Source of the DNA: Epiperipatus broadwayi
Lineage: Eukaryota; Onychophora; Udeonychophora; Euonychophora; Peripatidae
Assembly: GCA_028023455.1 (NCBI GenBank)
Contig: JAQFVV010000256.1
Location: 62,001-126,000 of the forward strand
Length of the DNA stretch: 64,000 bases
Reading direction: 5' to 3'
Each line of letters begins with the position of its first letter. Positions within the stretch are counted from its first letter, which is position 1. The translations under genes were made by a program, and so were the position numbers. Positions 1 through 12,379 of this stretch are shown here, one piece after another. The notes beneath the pieces are model-generated. The model was given only the letters and a program-made list of their open reading frames with translations. It had not been told where the DNA came from and did not search any database.

Positions 1-1565
1 AATAGCTAGAATTTAATTAACATTATGGAAAAGATTAAACTGATGTAGATAGTGTAAAAAAAATCTTAAGGCTGATGTAAATATAATCTAAAATTGGTAG
101 AAGAAGTAACAGAAGACTTCAAAAATAAATGTAGTTCTATAGAGGAATTCAGAGTTGACAAAGTTTATGTAGAAGCCTAGTGGTATTGCAAAATGATGTA
201 GTTTCTGTTGAAGGCATAGATAGAGACAGTGAAGAAGAAAATTCTAAAATTAATATTGACATTTTGGAGAAGTTTAAAATTGATATAAATTTTGAAAAAA
301 GATCCAAAACTGATATTTACTGATTTTTAAAAATTCCATACTTGTTGCAAAGATTAAAAAAAGATAAAATTAATATTGAATTTGTGGTAAAGCTGGCAAT
401 TGCTTCAGTAACAGTAAATAAATATAAAGATAATTAAAAAAACTATCACAGTATTGTCAAGAAAAATAATAACTGTAGAGAAGTTTAAAATAAAGACAGT
501 CACAATTAATAAAAATATATGTCAGAATATGAGATGACAGAAAGTATAATCTGTGTAAAGAAATTAAAATGTATTGAGGTGATGAAGAAAGACGATCTAT
601 AACAAACTATAAAAATTATGCAATTTCAGAAAATTTATCAAATATCCATTATTTGATTACATATAAAGGTGATATTTTTGAGAGCCTTTAAGATTTATGT
701 AAGTATGTGCTAGAAAAATTAAAAGAAAATCAAATTGCAAAGACTTATGTAATACCAACAACATTTACTTGTATAGTAAAAATTATTCAGGTAAATGTAA
801 AAAGAATGTATTTTTTTAAATCTATAAGCGTTTATACAATGCCCGGTGTCTGCTTTAAAGTTAAATGCAAAAAATATTGTCAAAATAGAGAACATATAAA
901 AGGAAAAACAAATTAAATTATTTTAGTTAATGCAAGATTGTTTTTCAATTAACATCAAATTTGCTTTCAAAATAGAACTGGTGTCAAATTAATACAAAAT
1001 TATAAGACAATTAACCATCCTATGCTCTGAATATATTATACCAATGCTATGCAAGACTAAAAACAAGTTTTGAGCTAACTGCCAATGCATAACCTAAAAA
1101 TATAGATGATTTATCATCATATTTTTACTGAAGAGTAATCTGTTTGCATTAGAAAAAGACCTTCAAACTTCAGTAGTTAAAGGTATGTATAATTAATTTT
1201 TGCACTGGACAATTATTGCCTACAATCTAGTACATAATTAAACCAATTTAAAATTAATTGCTAAGAAAGTTTACAGCCCCAAAAATAAATTCATATCTCT
1301 TTTACTTTAGTAAAAAAAAAAAAAACAATTTCCATTTGTTCAGGTAAATCTGCTATTGTAATATTTATAAATAAAAGTTTATTTAAAACAATCATTTTAA
1401 TATTTAAAAAAAGAATATTATTTTTATAATAATTACATTAATATTTTAATATTTTATTATTAGATAACTTTGTATGTTGGATAGATGCTTACAATTAAGA
1501 TATATATATAGGTAAAATCAATAATAAGTTAATTGTTGCTTTAAGATCTTTCTAGTTAGTCTAAT
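1..1565. other. AT-rich unassigned sequence
   Basis: No gene is supported. The plus strand of roughly 1-930 is purine-rich and lysine/glutamate-like in several frames, interrupted by many stops, and could be a worn coding remnant. A 69-codon frame at 707-916 has no recognisable domain. From about 930 to 1,565 there is only AT-rich sequence with a poly(A) run near 1,311-1,325. Confidence 0.5.
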
Positions 1566-1980
1566 ATATATAAAAGACATATTTTGCGGGTTCATCCGTG
1601 TTAAAATATTTTAAAATACTGACGTTTCGACTTGGTAACACAAGTCATCCACTGAGTAATAAAAAGTAGAAAGACGGTTGTAGAGGCACTACAATCACTG
1701 ATTTTAAAAAACGTTAAAGTTCCACCAATAGCAAAAATGTTAAATTAAGAATGTTTTTTAAAAAAATCTTTCCAAATAGGAGGAAGTTTGCTTGTATCAT
1801 CTCGCTTATTGATACAATCTGACCTTTTAAGTATATCAATGGCTTCTCTAATTTTGCACTGGTATAGATTATCACATCTGGATATGATCCTGGTACTAGA
1901 AAAATTAATTTTATGACCTGAATCCATAGTATGGAGTGAGAGTGCCGCGGATGAACCCGCAAAATATGTCTTTTATATAT
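1566..1980 (-). mobile_element. Penelope-like element fragment with 33-bp terminal inverted repeats
   Basis: Positions 1,566-1,598 and 1,948-1,980 are perfect 33-bp inverted repeats (core GACATATTTTGCGGGTTCAT). Between them the minus strand encodes a 60-codon frame (1,745-1,927) containing INFSSTRIISR, IREAIDI and a downstream KRDDTSKLPPIW. This fits the C-terminal part of the GIY-YIG endonuclease region of Penelope-like retroelements (pattern H-x-F-S-x-T-x-I-x-R ... REAI-x-I ... RD ... LP-x-W). The sequence following that frame (1,566-1,740) would be the 3' untranslated region. Penelope copies are known to be 5'-truncated and to carry short terminal inverted repeats of about this size (34 bp in the Drosophila virilis element), which fits. 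The copy lacks all of the reverse transcriptase and is certainly inactive. The family assignment rests on motif recognition, not on a search. Confidence 0.65.
1621..1654 (-). ncRNA. Degenerate hammerhead-ribozyme-like motif
   Basis: Read on the minus strand, a 6-bp stem (GACTTG/CAAGTC, loop TGTTAC) is followed directly by GAAAC and GTC and preceded by TGGAT. This resembles the hammerhead core layout CUGAUGA - stem II - GAAA - short stem III - UH. The CUGAUGA box is altered (UGGAUGA), and G8 and A9 may be drawn into the stem. Hammerhead ribozymes with a very short stem III are documented in Penelope-like elements, and this motif lies in such a fragment. I infer a decayed remnant, probably not catalytic. 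Confidence 0.3.
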
Positions 1981-2901
1981 GGAACCCGTGTAAATCTTCG
2001 TATCAATATATATATATATGTGTGTGTGTGTGCGACATGTATCCAAAAAAAAAAACAGTTTAGAAAAAATCACATCTTTAAATAAAAAATAAATAAAAGG
2101 GAAAAATATAAATCAAAAAGGGGAGAAAATTAAATCAAAGAACCCCATGTTAACTTATCTTAATTTAAAGTTTTATCAGAATTATTTATTTAATCTAAAA
2201 CAAAATATTGTTTGTACCTTTGTTTAAATAATTATATTTTACGAATTATTCTTAATCTTTGTTTTAAAGAGTGTGTTAAATAATTATTTTTATCTTTTTT
2301 CATTAATTGTTGGTTTATTAAATTAGTTCACCAATTTACATTTGACCTTTTTTTTTTTCAGTTCTACTCTAAAAAAAAATAGTAGAAGTCTTTGCCATGT
2401 AAAATACATCTTTAAATCTATTTTCATATATATAAATGAAATATTATCCGGATACATCTGTATATAATTTATTGAAAATATATATAAAAAACCAACGTTT
2501 TAATATATATATATATATTCAATTATTTCAATACAGTTAATATATTTTTAAAAATTCAATCTAATCAAGTAAAAAGTTTAAGTCAAAATTTTCCAAATGT
2601 TCAATCATATCTTTAAGATATGTTGTTGACTTAGATTTTAGTGATGTGTAATTTTCATAATGAGATATAATATTCATTAAGGCTGTAGCCTCAAGCACAT
2701 GTGTATAAAATGCGATAGTAGGGATCTCTACAGGTCTTAAAACCAAAAGCTTACTAAAATAGAGATAGTGATGTTTTTTGTATAATTTATCAAGACGAGC
2801 TACAAAAAAATATAATTGATGTTAATTAATTTTTTGAAAACATTTCACAACTGTAGTTATCCCCTTTATATATATATATATTAAATCCCCCACACGGTAA
2901 T
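1981..2901. other. AT-rich stretch with microsatellites
   Basis: No gene is seen. A compound (TA)n(TG)n tract lies at about 2,005-2,033, and short (TA)n tracts lie near 2,500-2,518 and 2,868-2,881. The 61-codon minus-strand frame at 2,561-2,746 has no recognisable domain. Confidence 0.5.
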
Positions 2902-3005
2902 AAATTCAGCATCGCTCTCTGTGAAATAAATATATAAATGTATTAAAGTCTGTACGGTCTTTAATACATTTATATATTTATTTCACAGAGGGCAGTGCTG
3001 AATTT
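2902..3005. repeat. Foldback hairpin, 47-bp arms
   Basis: Arms 2,902-2,948 and 2,959-3,005 are reverse complements with about 44 of 47 positions matching, around a 10-nt loop. There is no coding content. It could be a miniature foldback element or a hairpin from template switching. No clear target duplication is visible; a (TA)n tract lies just upstream. Confidence 0.8.
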
Positions 3006-3349
3006 CTCATTGTGAAGCTGGCTATTTTGAAATTTAATATATTTATATATTTATTTGGTAATCATGTATTTACCTTGCTATGACATCATGACGGTCAACA
3101 TTGTTTTTACATGCTGAATTTTATGTTTATAGTGAGTCTCATTTTTTGATTGAAAATTAGAAAAGGTAGCACATAGCACTGGAATGGATGGGGGGGGGGC
3201 TCTGATGTTTTTGCATGTCCAGAAGACAGGCCAATACATGCTCAATTATAAAATAATGACAAAGGATGGTGCTGAATATTTTAGCCATGTGGGGTAATTA
3301 ATATTTGGATATTTTTATGAGTTTAGCATTAAGCATTGAAATTATTTTC

Positions 3350-3389
<40 letters not shown>

Positions 3390-3954
3390 TTTTAATTAGT
3401 TTGTATTTTTATTCTCTGTTGCAGTATCTTAATATTATTTATAATAATGTCAAAGGCCCAATATATATTTCACTTTGGCAGTATTGGGTTTCAGAAAATT
3501 TATTTAGTTTATACATAAATTAAAATAATAAACAAAATTCAATAATTCCAAAACTACATCAAAAACTAAATTTATATAACAATATTGCCTAAAGACAGAA
3601 TGATATCATTCTGTTGCTTTGTGATTTTTGTCATTACATAACTCAGTGTGAATTAGTTACTTCCATTTTAATTACTATACATGATATTAATGTTAACTGA
3701 CTTTTCTTCACAATAATCAAACATAAATATAAAGCCTTAGTATTTGGACTTTCAGCCATTGTCTCTAAGTAACAAATTAAAAGATAGCCATTGAGTGGCA
3801 ACAATAAGACCTCTTTAAAAAACATTATATATTTACAAATCAATTATAATAGTTTGTCTGCTCATCCATTTAGCATCCATTTATTTTATTAACCTACATA
3901 GTTTGGTGCAATCATGGAGTGGCAAATTTTGGGCTCAAATTTTATACTTTGGCA
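3006..3954. other. AT-rich stretch with poly(G) and (TA)n(TG)n
   Basis: No gene is supported. A run of ten G lies at 3,190-3,199 and a (TA)n(TG)n compound microsatellite at 3,349-3,389. The open frames here (for example 3,305-3,523) run through the microsatellite and are not credible genes. Confidence 0.5.
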
Positions 3955-4080
3955 GAATAATTCCATTGGTTAAAGTGCTAACTTAAATTCATTACTCACA
4001 AATTTAAAGGTTCGGGTTTGATTCATATGATAATACTGTCACTGGGCAAACCAGCTATTCTTGAAAAAGAAAAACATTTC
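3955..4080 (+). mobile_element. Possible tRNA-derived SINE remnant
   Basis: An A-box-like TTGGTTAAAGTGCTAAC is followed about 45 nt later by a B-box-like GGGTTTGATTC, the spacing of a tRNA-type RNA polymerase III promoter. After it comes AT-rich sequence without a clean poly(A) tail or target duplication. It is a different family from the SINE at 41,761. Weak, since only the two boxes support it. Confidence 0.35.
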
Positions 4081-4957
4081 ACTCAATAAATGTGTTATAT
4101 ACTAACCAGTGTGCTCTTATTAACATTTGAAGATATTAGGAAAGTTTAAGTAGTTTTAATTTTTGAAAAGATATTCAATATAATATTACATGATGGAAAT
4201 AGTCAAGAATATAATTATTAAACTGTTCAATTATTTAATTATTTACATAATAATTTCCGATAGTTTAAGGGAAATGTTATTATATATAGATTACTTTATA
4301 TAAACTTAAATTATAAATGTTGTAAATATATATTTGTTGATATCACTTTTTTTTTTTATTTCATCTAACCCTTTCAACAGTGATATTGGCACTGTTTTCC
4401 CTGGTGGCACTTTTTGTAATTATTAAAGCATTATTGTATATTAGAATTCAGTAAAGTGGACTTCATTTGTTATAATTATAAGTTTACCAATGAAAACCAT
4501 TTCAAAAAAAACATTTTTAATTTTTCAAATACTAAAAAAATAATAATAAACAGAACATGTATTGAGAACAGAGAACTTTTTTATTATTCAATGGCAAACA
4601 AGGAAGCATCCAAGCATGTGATTTCTGTAAATAAATGAAATCTTCCTTGATTGAAATTTATCTTTAAGATGGAAACAAATAAATGTAAAGTACTGATAAA
4701 TCTATAAAATTATGATTTAAATTTTTAAATTATATTTATAATTTTTAGAATATTTCATAAAATCCAAGCACAGTTTTGGTAAAGGCATTAGTTCTCAGTT
4801 TTTACAAAGTGTTTTTTTCACACAGTCATAGTTTTATTTTACTATCATTATGCTAGAACACACACACACATATATCTATAAAAATTAAAAGTGTCATCAT
4901 CTATACTTTTGGTTTTAAATAATTATTATACAATTATTATTATTATTATATATATAT
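4081..4957. other. AT-rich stretch flanking the 3.6-kb LTR-like segment
   Basis: No gene is seen. It contains (CA)n near 4,859-4,870, the 48-bp direct repeat at 4,891-4,938, and a (TTA)n/(TA)n tract ending at 4,957 that forms the left edge of the LTR-like segment. Confidence 0.5.
4891..4938 (+). repeat. 48-bp direct repeat, left copy
   Basis: This 48-bp sequence, beginning GTGTCATCATCTATACTTTT, recurs without a mismatch at 8,582-8,629, on the other side of the 3.6-kb segment bounded by TGTAACC and GGTTACA. It is far longer than the usual LTR target duplication of 4-6 bp. Confidence 0.9.
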
Positions 4958-7900
4958 TGTAACCATATATTTTAGTATAAAATATATTAATTGATGTAAC
5001 TAGTATAAAAATTTCTCTTTCTTCTTTTGGTGATTTGATTGGCTTGAGCTGCACTTTGAACAGATTACTTTCTTATATTATTTTAATAAATTTAAGTTTG
5101 CTTCTTCCCATATACTAACTTATATCAAAACGTTTAACTTTTTAAAATTTGACAACACATTAAAATTTGGTAAAATATTATTAAAAATAATATTTTGTTT
5201 TATTTGTTTAAAATGATCTTAAATTATTATTTCCATTGAAAAAAAAAAAACCATTTGTTCAGTTAAAATTAATTATTAAAAATAAATACAGTAATTACAT
5301 ATGCGTCTCAGTGTAAAAAGAAAAGAGCGCGAATTTAAGAGAGAAGATCGTCTGTTAGTTTGCTTTTAGAGGGAGAAAGAAAAGAAAATGGACAAAATTT
5401 TAAAATAAAATTACAAACAGAAATTTTAGCTGATATCCTTCAAGTCTTAGATGAAAAGAAAATAAAGGCAAATAGTGTAAATTTGATAAGCTTATTTTAA
5501 AATAGTTAATAAGCAAACGGATTACCACAAAATTTGCTATAAACATAAATATAACATAGTGGTAATCAATTATAAGATGAATTGCTAAATTTAAAAGTCT
5601 GTTCAAGTCGGCTGGCCAAGTGGATCGAATCACCGGTAATAATTTCCAATATTACATTTTTTGAAATGTCGGAGCTTCCCAGTTTAAGTTTGAAAGAATT
5701 AAATACAGGATTTTGGTATGTTTTGAAATATTTATTATTCTACAATTTGGAAAAATTAAATAAGTATTTTAATTACAGAAGTTTTATGAATATGAAAATT
5801 TGTTTTTTAAAAAAGAAGAATTTTAAGTTAAAGTAAAGCGTTAAAGTTATCAAAATATTTTAATATTTCCGTTTTTTAATTCTGATAAAATATAATATTG
5901 ATTGATATTTAACTTTACAATGCCAGTAATATTTGCTAATTAATTTGTTTAACATTTGGATAATAAACAGTTTCAAATAATTAATCAAAGCTATTTTATA
6001 ATTTTATCGTCGGTTTGAAATGAATAAATTAATTGCTGTAATTAGTATTCCTGGATTAATGCATGGATAAATAAATACTTGCATGGATGTGATAGACTTG
6101 GAACACTTTTAATAGAGAAATGTAGAGATTAATAACTTTATGAAAAACATTTTCATTTAAATTCTGCGTATCATGTTTTAAAATTGTTTCATGTTTGGAG
6201 AGCCACGCAAAATCGTTAATCTAATATTGCTTATAATAACTAATCAAATGGATAGAATTGCATGTATGGAATTTAACTACAGTTATAGCTATTACCTCGT
6301 ATACTTATTATTCTACACATCGTACATGGATTCCACGGATCACATTAGGAGTTATAAAATGCTATACAATCCAATTTGTGATACACACATCTGCTAAAAT
6401 TCATGTATTGAACTATAAAATGCTTTACATTTAGTTTTATCACACACACACCGTTAAATTTTATATATTTAATGAATAATACATTAATTTAATTTTATCA
6501 TTATATGAACTCGCATATGAAGTTCAAAAGTTATATTTATTAAATTTAAATTAATAGGGGTTGAATAAAATATTTATTCAAGAGAATAGCGCTCGCGAAA
6601 AAGCTTAAACAGTACTTAATGAATTCATGAGATATATCAATCTTTATGGGATATTTTGTGAGTCTTTCCAGATTTATATTCCTATGCCAATATTACTTAT
6701 ATTATATTACACATGTTTATTTTAAGCAAGATAAGTAGTACATTAGTTGTCCTGATTAACGTAACATTTTATTATGCAAGAACCCACATTTGCTAAAGTG
6801 TTAGTGTATTCTGAATAGTCAGAAGAACTGAGGAGGATGATTTTGCACTTTAATGTGAAGTAAATAATAATGTTGTTTTAGAATGTTAAAGGGCTTTAAT
6901 CTGTGCTGGTGGTTAATCCGCAGATTATTTTAATTGCCATTTTTGTATTTTACACATTCCTGTGCTGGTGGTTAATCCGCGGAATTGTGTGATTATACGT
7001 ATTACTTTATGATGGTGTTTAAATACACAAAACGTTTAGTATTATTTAATTCCTACGTGTAGATGAATACATCCACAGGAATATGTTTGCTTCACAGAGA
7101 TATAAGTTGGGCAAAGTATTTAGTTAATCTGCTAAATCATCTTCTTCATTTGTAAGCATAATTTATTGGTTAGATTATTAAATGGTAACAGGACATTCTA
7201 TTCAAGTACTTCATAATAATTAACTGTTGGTTGATTATTATTTACCGGAACGTAAGTTTAAATTGTCACTTTAATTAATGATTACATTATAGCTAAATCA
7301 TACAAACATCATATTATTTATTATATTATTATAGGTGGACAGTAGGGATTTATTGAATATGGAAATGACGTTAAATATTTCATGAGTTTGATGCTGAATT
7401 TCGTATAATCTCATCAATATTCATTATAATAGATTGAAATAAGGTATGCTTAGATTTTAAAACTGTACCTATGAGATGTTATTAAAGAAAGTCAATGGAA
7501 TTATCATTTATTTATTTTATTTGTTTATTTATGTTTTATTTAGAATATTGAAATTAATTACTTATTGTTCATAAATTTGTAAATAAACGTTGATTTATAA
7601 TTAAACTTACTGTGCCGTTGCTATGTGTCATTCATAAAATCAGAAATCATAAACTTTGGATAGAGCATACATTGAAGAGCATACATTGAAGTACCTATTA
7701 TTGTCTACATGATATAAGAGTTTATAAATATTTTGAGAAAACATTAAGATGCTTTTCGTCTTTGGTAGTTTATGATGAGTAAGGTACAATAAAATCCCAT
7801 TTACCTTTTCCATCATTGTGGCTTTGCGTAGTTGATTCTAGTATAAAATACAAATTAATTATTAAACTTGTGAATATATTTATCAAATAATGATATGATT

Positions 7901-8558
7901 AAATATATTTACTTAACTTTTTAAATTGTCATTTGTCAGTATAATAAGAGTCTCAGTAATATGATAAACTACAAAATCAGAACCCAAGTATTTATGTTTA
8001 TTTATTGCAAAGCTTTACCTGGACTAGCATTTATATTAAAAATCATATAGATGATTTAAATTTTCATAATCTTATGTAATTCCACAAATTATGCCATCTT
8101 GTACATGGTCGGCCATAGGGTCGCATACCATAAAAATCGCAAATTAAGGTTTAAAAGTAATAACATTGCACTTATAATTTGTTTAATGTATTTTATCATA
8201 CTACTATGATAGTTCTTCACGGTATACCCTGGCTGCGATCAAATAAATTGTAAAAAGTTTATGTTAGATCATTAGTTTGGTCTATGGTAAGTTGCTCCAG
8301 ATGTTGATTGTGGTCTTTGGTGCATTAAATAGATAGCATGATATGTTTTTTGGTTACAGGTCTTAATAGCTGACAATGTACAGCAGGAATTGATTAGTGA
8401 TCGAAGTTACAATTCCTAGTGCACTTATATTACGTAATTGGGACCACACAATTTGCGGTTACAATTTTGATGCTGCCACGTGTTCATACACGATAGGTAG
8501 TTGAGAGGGCAAAGGCCTTCGGTGGCCATTAGCTGGCCATCGGGAATTTACGGTTACA
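4958..8558. mobile_element. 3.6-kb LTR-like segment, TGTAACC...GGTTACA (candidate solo LTR)
   Basis: The segment begins TGTAACC directly after a (TA)n tract and ends GGTTACA directly before another. The inverted TGT...ACA termini are typical of LTRs. No coding sequence is recognised inside; frames such as 5,582-5,836 and 6,191-6,397 are short and have no domain. An imperfect direct repeat of about 24 bp with core GCTGGTGGTTAATCCGC occurs near 6,902 and 6,961. Candidate polyadenylation signals (AATAAA) occur, for example around 7,580. The ends closely resemble those of the large element at 22,129-34,024 (TGTGACC...GGTTATA), suggesting a related family with multi-kilobase LTRs. Alternative: a non-autonomous DNA element with very short terminal repeats. 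Confidence 0.5.
6899..6984 (+). repeat. Tandem pair of a ~24-bp motif
   Basis: CTGTGCTGGTGGTTAATCCG occurs at about 6,900 and again at about 6,960, followed by CAGA in one copy and CGGA in the other. The spacer is about 36 bp of T-rich sequence. It may be a regulatory duplication within the LTR-like segment. Confidence 0.7.
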
Positions 8559-8581
8559 ATATATATATATATATAAATTAA

Positions 8582-8629
8582 GTGTCATCATCTATACTTT
8601 TGGTTTTAAATAATTATTATACAATTATT
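8582..8629 (+). repeat. 48-bp direct repeat, right copy
   Basis: Exact second copy of 4,891-4,938, separated from the end of the LTR-like segment by a (TA)n tract and ATAAATTAA. Confidence 0.9.
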
Positions 8630-11600
8630 GTGTAAAATATTATCATGAATCTTTAATAACACAAAAAATCAACTTTTTTCCTACTTCAGAAGTCATATTA
8701 ATGTAAGTTTGCAATTTGAAAACAATAAAGTGGGAGTTATCAAGCATATGGAAGTTGGCCTGAATTCTTTTGACTTGTACTTCCTACTGGAAATTACTGA
8801 TACCTTCAGATTTTTTTAATTAATTAATCAGTACTTAATAGTTTATGATTTTGTTGTTTAAAATTAAAAAACTAATAACATTTCATTACACATATGCCAT
8901 AGAGGCATGACATTATGTGAACATTAAACAGACTCATCTATCACCAAGGAATTTTGTCTCACATAATGAATTAATTGAAAAATAAAAGAATACACTGTTA
9001 ACATGAAAAAAAATTTAATGTGTAAATTTGACTTCTATGTCAGAATACAAAGTGAATTTCTGAAAAAGATTTTTAAAAAAAAAAAAATTCCAGTCTGAGG
9101 ATTGATAACCATATATTGTTAATTTTAATTCATTTTAAACAAAGTGCAAGTTTACTAAGGTGCCTACTCTTAGCTATGTTTCTTCCGTGATGAGAACAAA
9201 TTTACTTTCATTTTTAAGTGACAAGAATATCCTGTGATGTTTAGATCAAATAAAAACTAAGACATAAGCTTTTGAATTAAAGTAATACTTCTTACTAATT
9301 TTAAATTTTAGATTTTATTTATTAATGTAATAAACTCTGAACTCTACATTCCTATAATGCTCACATTTTTTAATTATGCATCTCTCTAGAAAAATGATGA
9401 TCTCTACATGCTATTAATGAATGCCAATTATAATTATTTGTTTTTGATACAAAAAATCAAGCTGTAGCCCAGATTTACTTCATTATCTCAAAATATCTGC
9501 ATGCTGAGTTTGATATGTTTTATCACAAAATGATATATTTTGTTGAAAATTTCAGTTAATTCCACTAATGGTAAAAAATATATAAATCCAATAAATTTTT
9601 TATGTTTTATTAGTTTTACACACACATGATATTTTATCTCTGTAGCTGGTTTTATCTTTTGGGACTCTTATACATAATATTCTTACCATCACTTATAAGA
9701 ATATGTCTGTTGAATACTTATTGCATTGGTCATAAATGTTTTGGTACATGCTTAGAAATATTTGCATGTGAAACATAATTATTAGATGGATCTGGAGATT
9801 TTTCCTATTTGACATGTGACAACTAAACTTTTTTAAATACAGATATACTGCTGTTATAAAATTACAATTTATATGCAAGATTTATTTACCTTTTTTTAAA
9901 TAATGAATAGTAAGTAAACCACTATGAAAGTAAACTGGCTTAAAGTGAAAATGTTTATATATTTTTTTTGTTTTGGGATGATAGCTCAATAATATAACAG
10001 AAAAGTAAATGAAAGGTGCTAGAAGTAGTGTGCATTATTTCCTAAATATCCAGGTATATGAGTCCATGATCCAAAGCTTTTTGATGATGAAATTTACAAG
10101 CTTGAAACTAATCTAAAAATATTGTAAAGAAAAGCACAGAATAGGGATTTTATAAGCATTGTCATCTTGAATCTATGATTATATATTAAAGTTTACTGAG
10201 GGTTTAAAGAGGTGGGGGTAAATTACATTGCTATAATCCTTGTTGATGATAACCAGAAATAAAGTTTAAAAAATAATTTATCTGATTCATTGACATGTCT
10301 TGAGTGATTTATTATCAAGTTTTTATGCTATGACCTTATTGCTTTGTAATTATTGCTTTCAAAACATAAACTACATGCATTACAATAATTGCTCAAATCA
10401 CACATGTTTATGCTTGTCATGTTTATAACAGATTTTTCAGTAGATTACTGAAGTACTTAAATATATGTTGATCAGTTCAATAGTTTCTTTGTTGTTTTGA
10501 GGGTTTGGCTATAATTCTTAAAAATTCTATTTAGAATTAACTTTAGTTAATTTTAATACTTAAATAGTAAATATTTTAGCAGTTTCTAATATTGGTGTTG
10601 CAACTAATAAGGCAACAATATTTGTCACTTTTTGCCTCATAAGACCAACATTCATTATTATATTTTTTTTTTCTGACACTATATTACATATGTTTTATCA
10701 CCTTTTACTTGTTTAAAAAAAATTGCAAGTATTTTTAATTCTTCCTTACATAATGCAATGTTGACAACAGGTACTTTATCATTTTTCCCAGCCTTTTGCA
10801 AAGACAAAATGTAAAATAAACTTAAATACAATATAGCATCTCTCTGATGGACATTGAAGATTAAGTAAATATTAAAGCAAATAGCAAGCAGTAATGATGA
10901 TTTCTGATAGATTTTTATTATTATTTTACTTTTTACTAAGGACAATATGTATATATTTAATTGATCATTAATACAACATGTATATATTTTATCTAAAAAG
11001 AACTAAAAGAAAAAAACACCCCAACTGATAAAAAAAATTAACTACTTGATTTTCTTTTTTTTAATTCCACTGAATTCAAATCACAGGTCATGAAGATAGA
11101 AGGAATTTGTATAAGTTACTGTACCACAATAATTTTCCTATCTCTGTATATAAAAATCTTTTTAAATGTTAAATAAAAGTCATTAATAAACTATCAGTGT
11201 ACAAATTAAAGTTCTTTTTTTTTATTATTATTTTGGATTACAGTATTAAAGCACTATTCAGAGATGCTTTTCAGCTTAACAATAGATATATAATCGGGGG
11301 GGGGGGGGTAATAAATATTTTTATTCCGCACAATTTTGATATTTCTTTTTTATTACATAAAACCACATTTAAAACCTTTATAGTTCAATCAATTGGATAA
11401 ATTAAGATCTAATCGGCTCACAACTTGATATCAATTGTTCCTCTTCGCGTTAGTAGCATTACTCGGATCAAACTGCTAGAAGCAATAATTGTTTACTTTT
11501 CCATTAAACAAGATTTATCGGGATTGCTTGAAAAATCAATATTCATTTAACTTATGCAAGTAATAATATTAATATTTTCTTTTAAAATCAAATAATATTG

Positions 11601-12379
11601 ATTTTTATATTCTTCTCTGACTAATAAAAATACCCATACACATCCTCATGTTTATGTTAATTCTATCAAAAAATCTTATATAGTTTAATAATTTATTAAA
11701 ATGTATAAATATTATAAACTTGCAATAGGCATCACGGGTTTATTATTGAAATTTTTTAAGCATTAGTGGGGCGGGTGCTGTCATTAGGCTACTAATAGGG
11801 TCCATAGATTGATAAAAGATTACTTTCTAATATCAAGATTAATTGTGAGTAAGCAAATAAAAAATGGCAATCTAAAAGTATTTTCTGAGTATTTCTAAAA
11901 TAAATGTTACATCATTGAAGACTAGATGCATTCTACCATAAAATCTTTTACATCTTTTTTTTTCAATGTTTTTTATCTCATTATCTTCAGTAATTTAAAT
12001 ACTTTTAGGGCACAATCTTTATGAACTTTTTGCACATCTTAGTCATCTATCGATATTAATTATAAAAATAAGATGCAGTGTTTTCTGCAATCATATATCT
12101 GTCTTTTGATTATACAAATAGCAATTTGGACTTCAATCTTTAGGTATTGATGTGCCATGATAATTTAGATTTTGCAGACGGGAAATTCTCACTTGTAGTT
12201 TTAAACAAAGCAGTATACCCAGAAATGAATCATATATTAAACTGGATTTAGGTCACTTCTTTTGAAAAGTGATAGTATATTCAGGAAATATATTAGATAG
12301 AGATGGCCTACTTAAACCAAATAAAAAAAAATACAAAATTTAATTAAGCAGATTGGTAGATTGCTTTTTAAGTCAATAG
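8630..12379. other. AT-rich unassigned sequence
   Basis: No gene, repeat family or RNA gene is recognised. The longest frame, 10,679-10,945 on the minus strand (88 codons), has no domain I know. A run of 13 G lies at about 11,296-11,308. The GC-richer patch near 11,740-11,800 has no assignable identity. Confidence 0.45.

Noticed and set aside
1-930. Decayed copy of the orphan ORF of the large LTR element
   Set aside because: Composition is similar (lysine/glutamate-rich, purine-biased), but no stretch aligns convincingly by eye.
1714-2073. 119-codon minus-strand frame as a gene
   Set aside because: It runs through a (TA)n(TG)n microsatellite and reads the Penelope-like region in the wrong phase; the 60-codon frame inside is the meaningful one.
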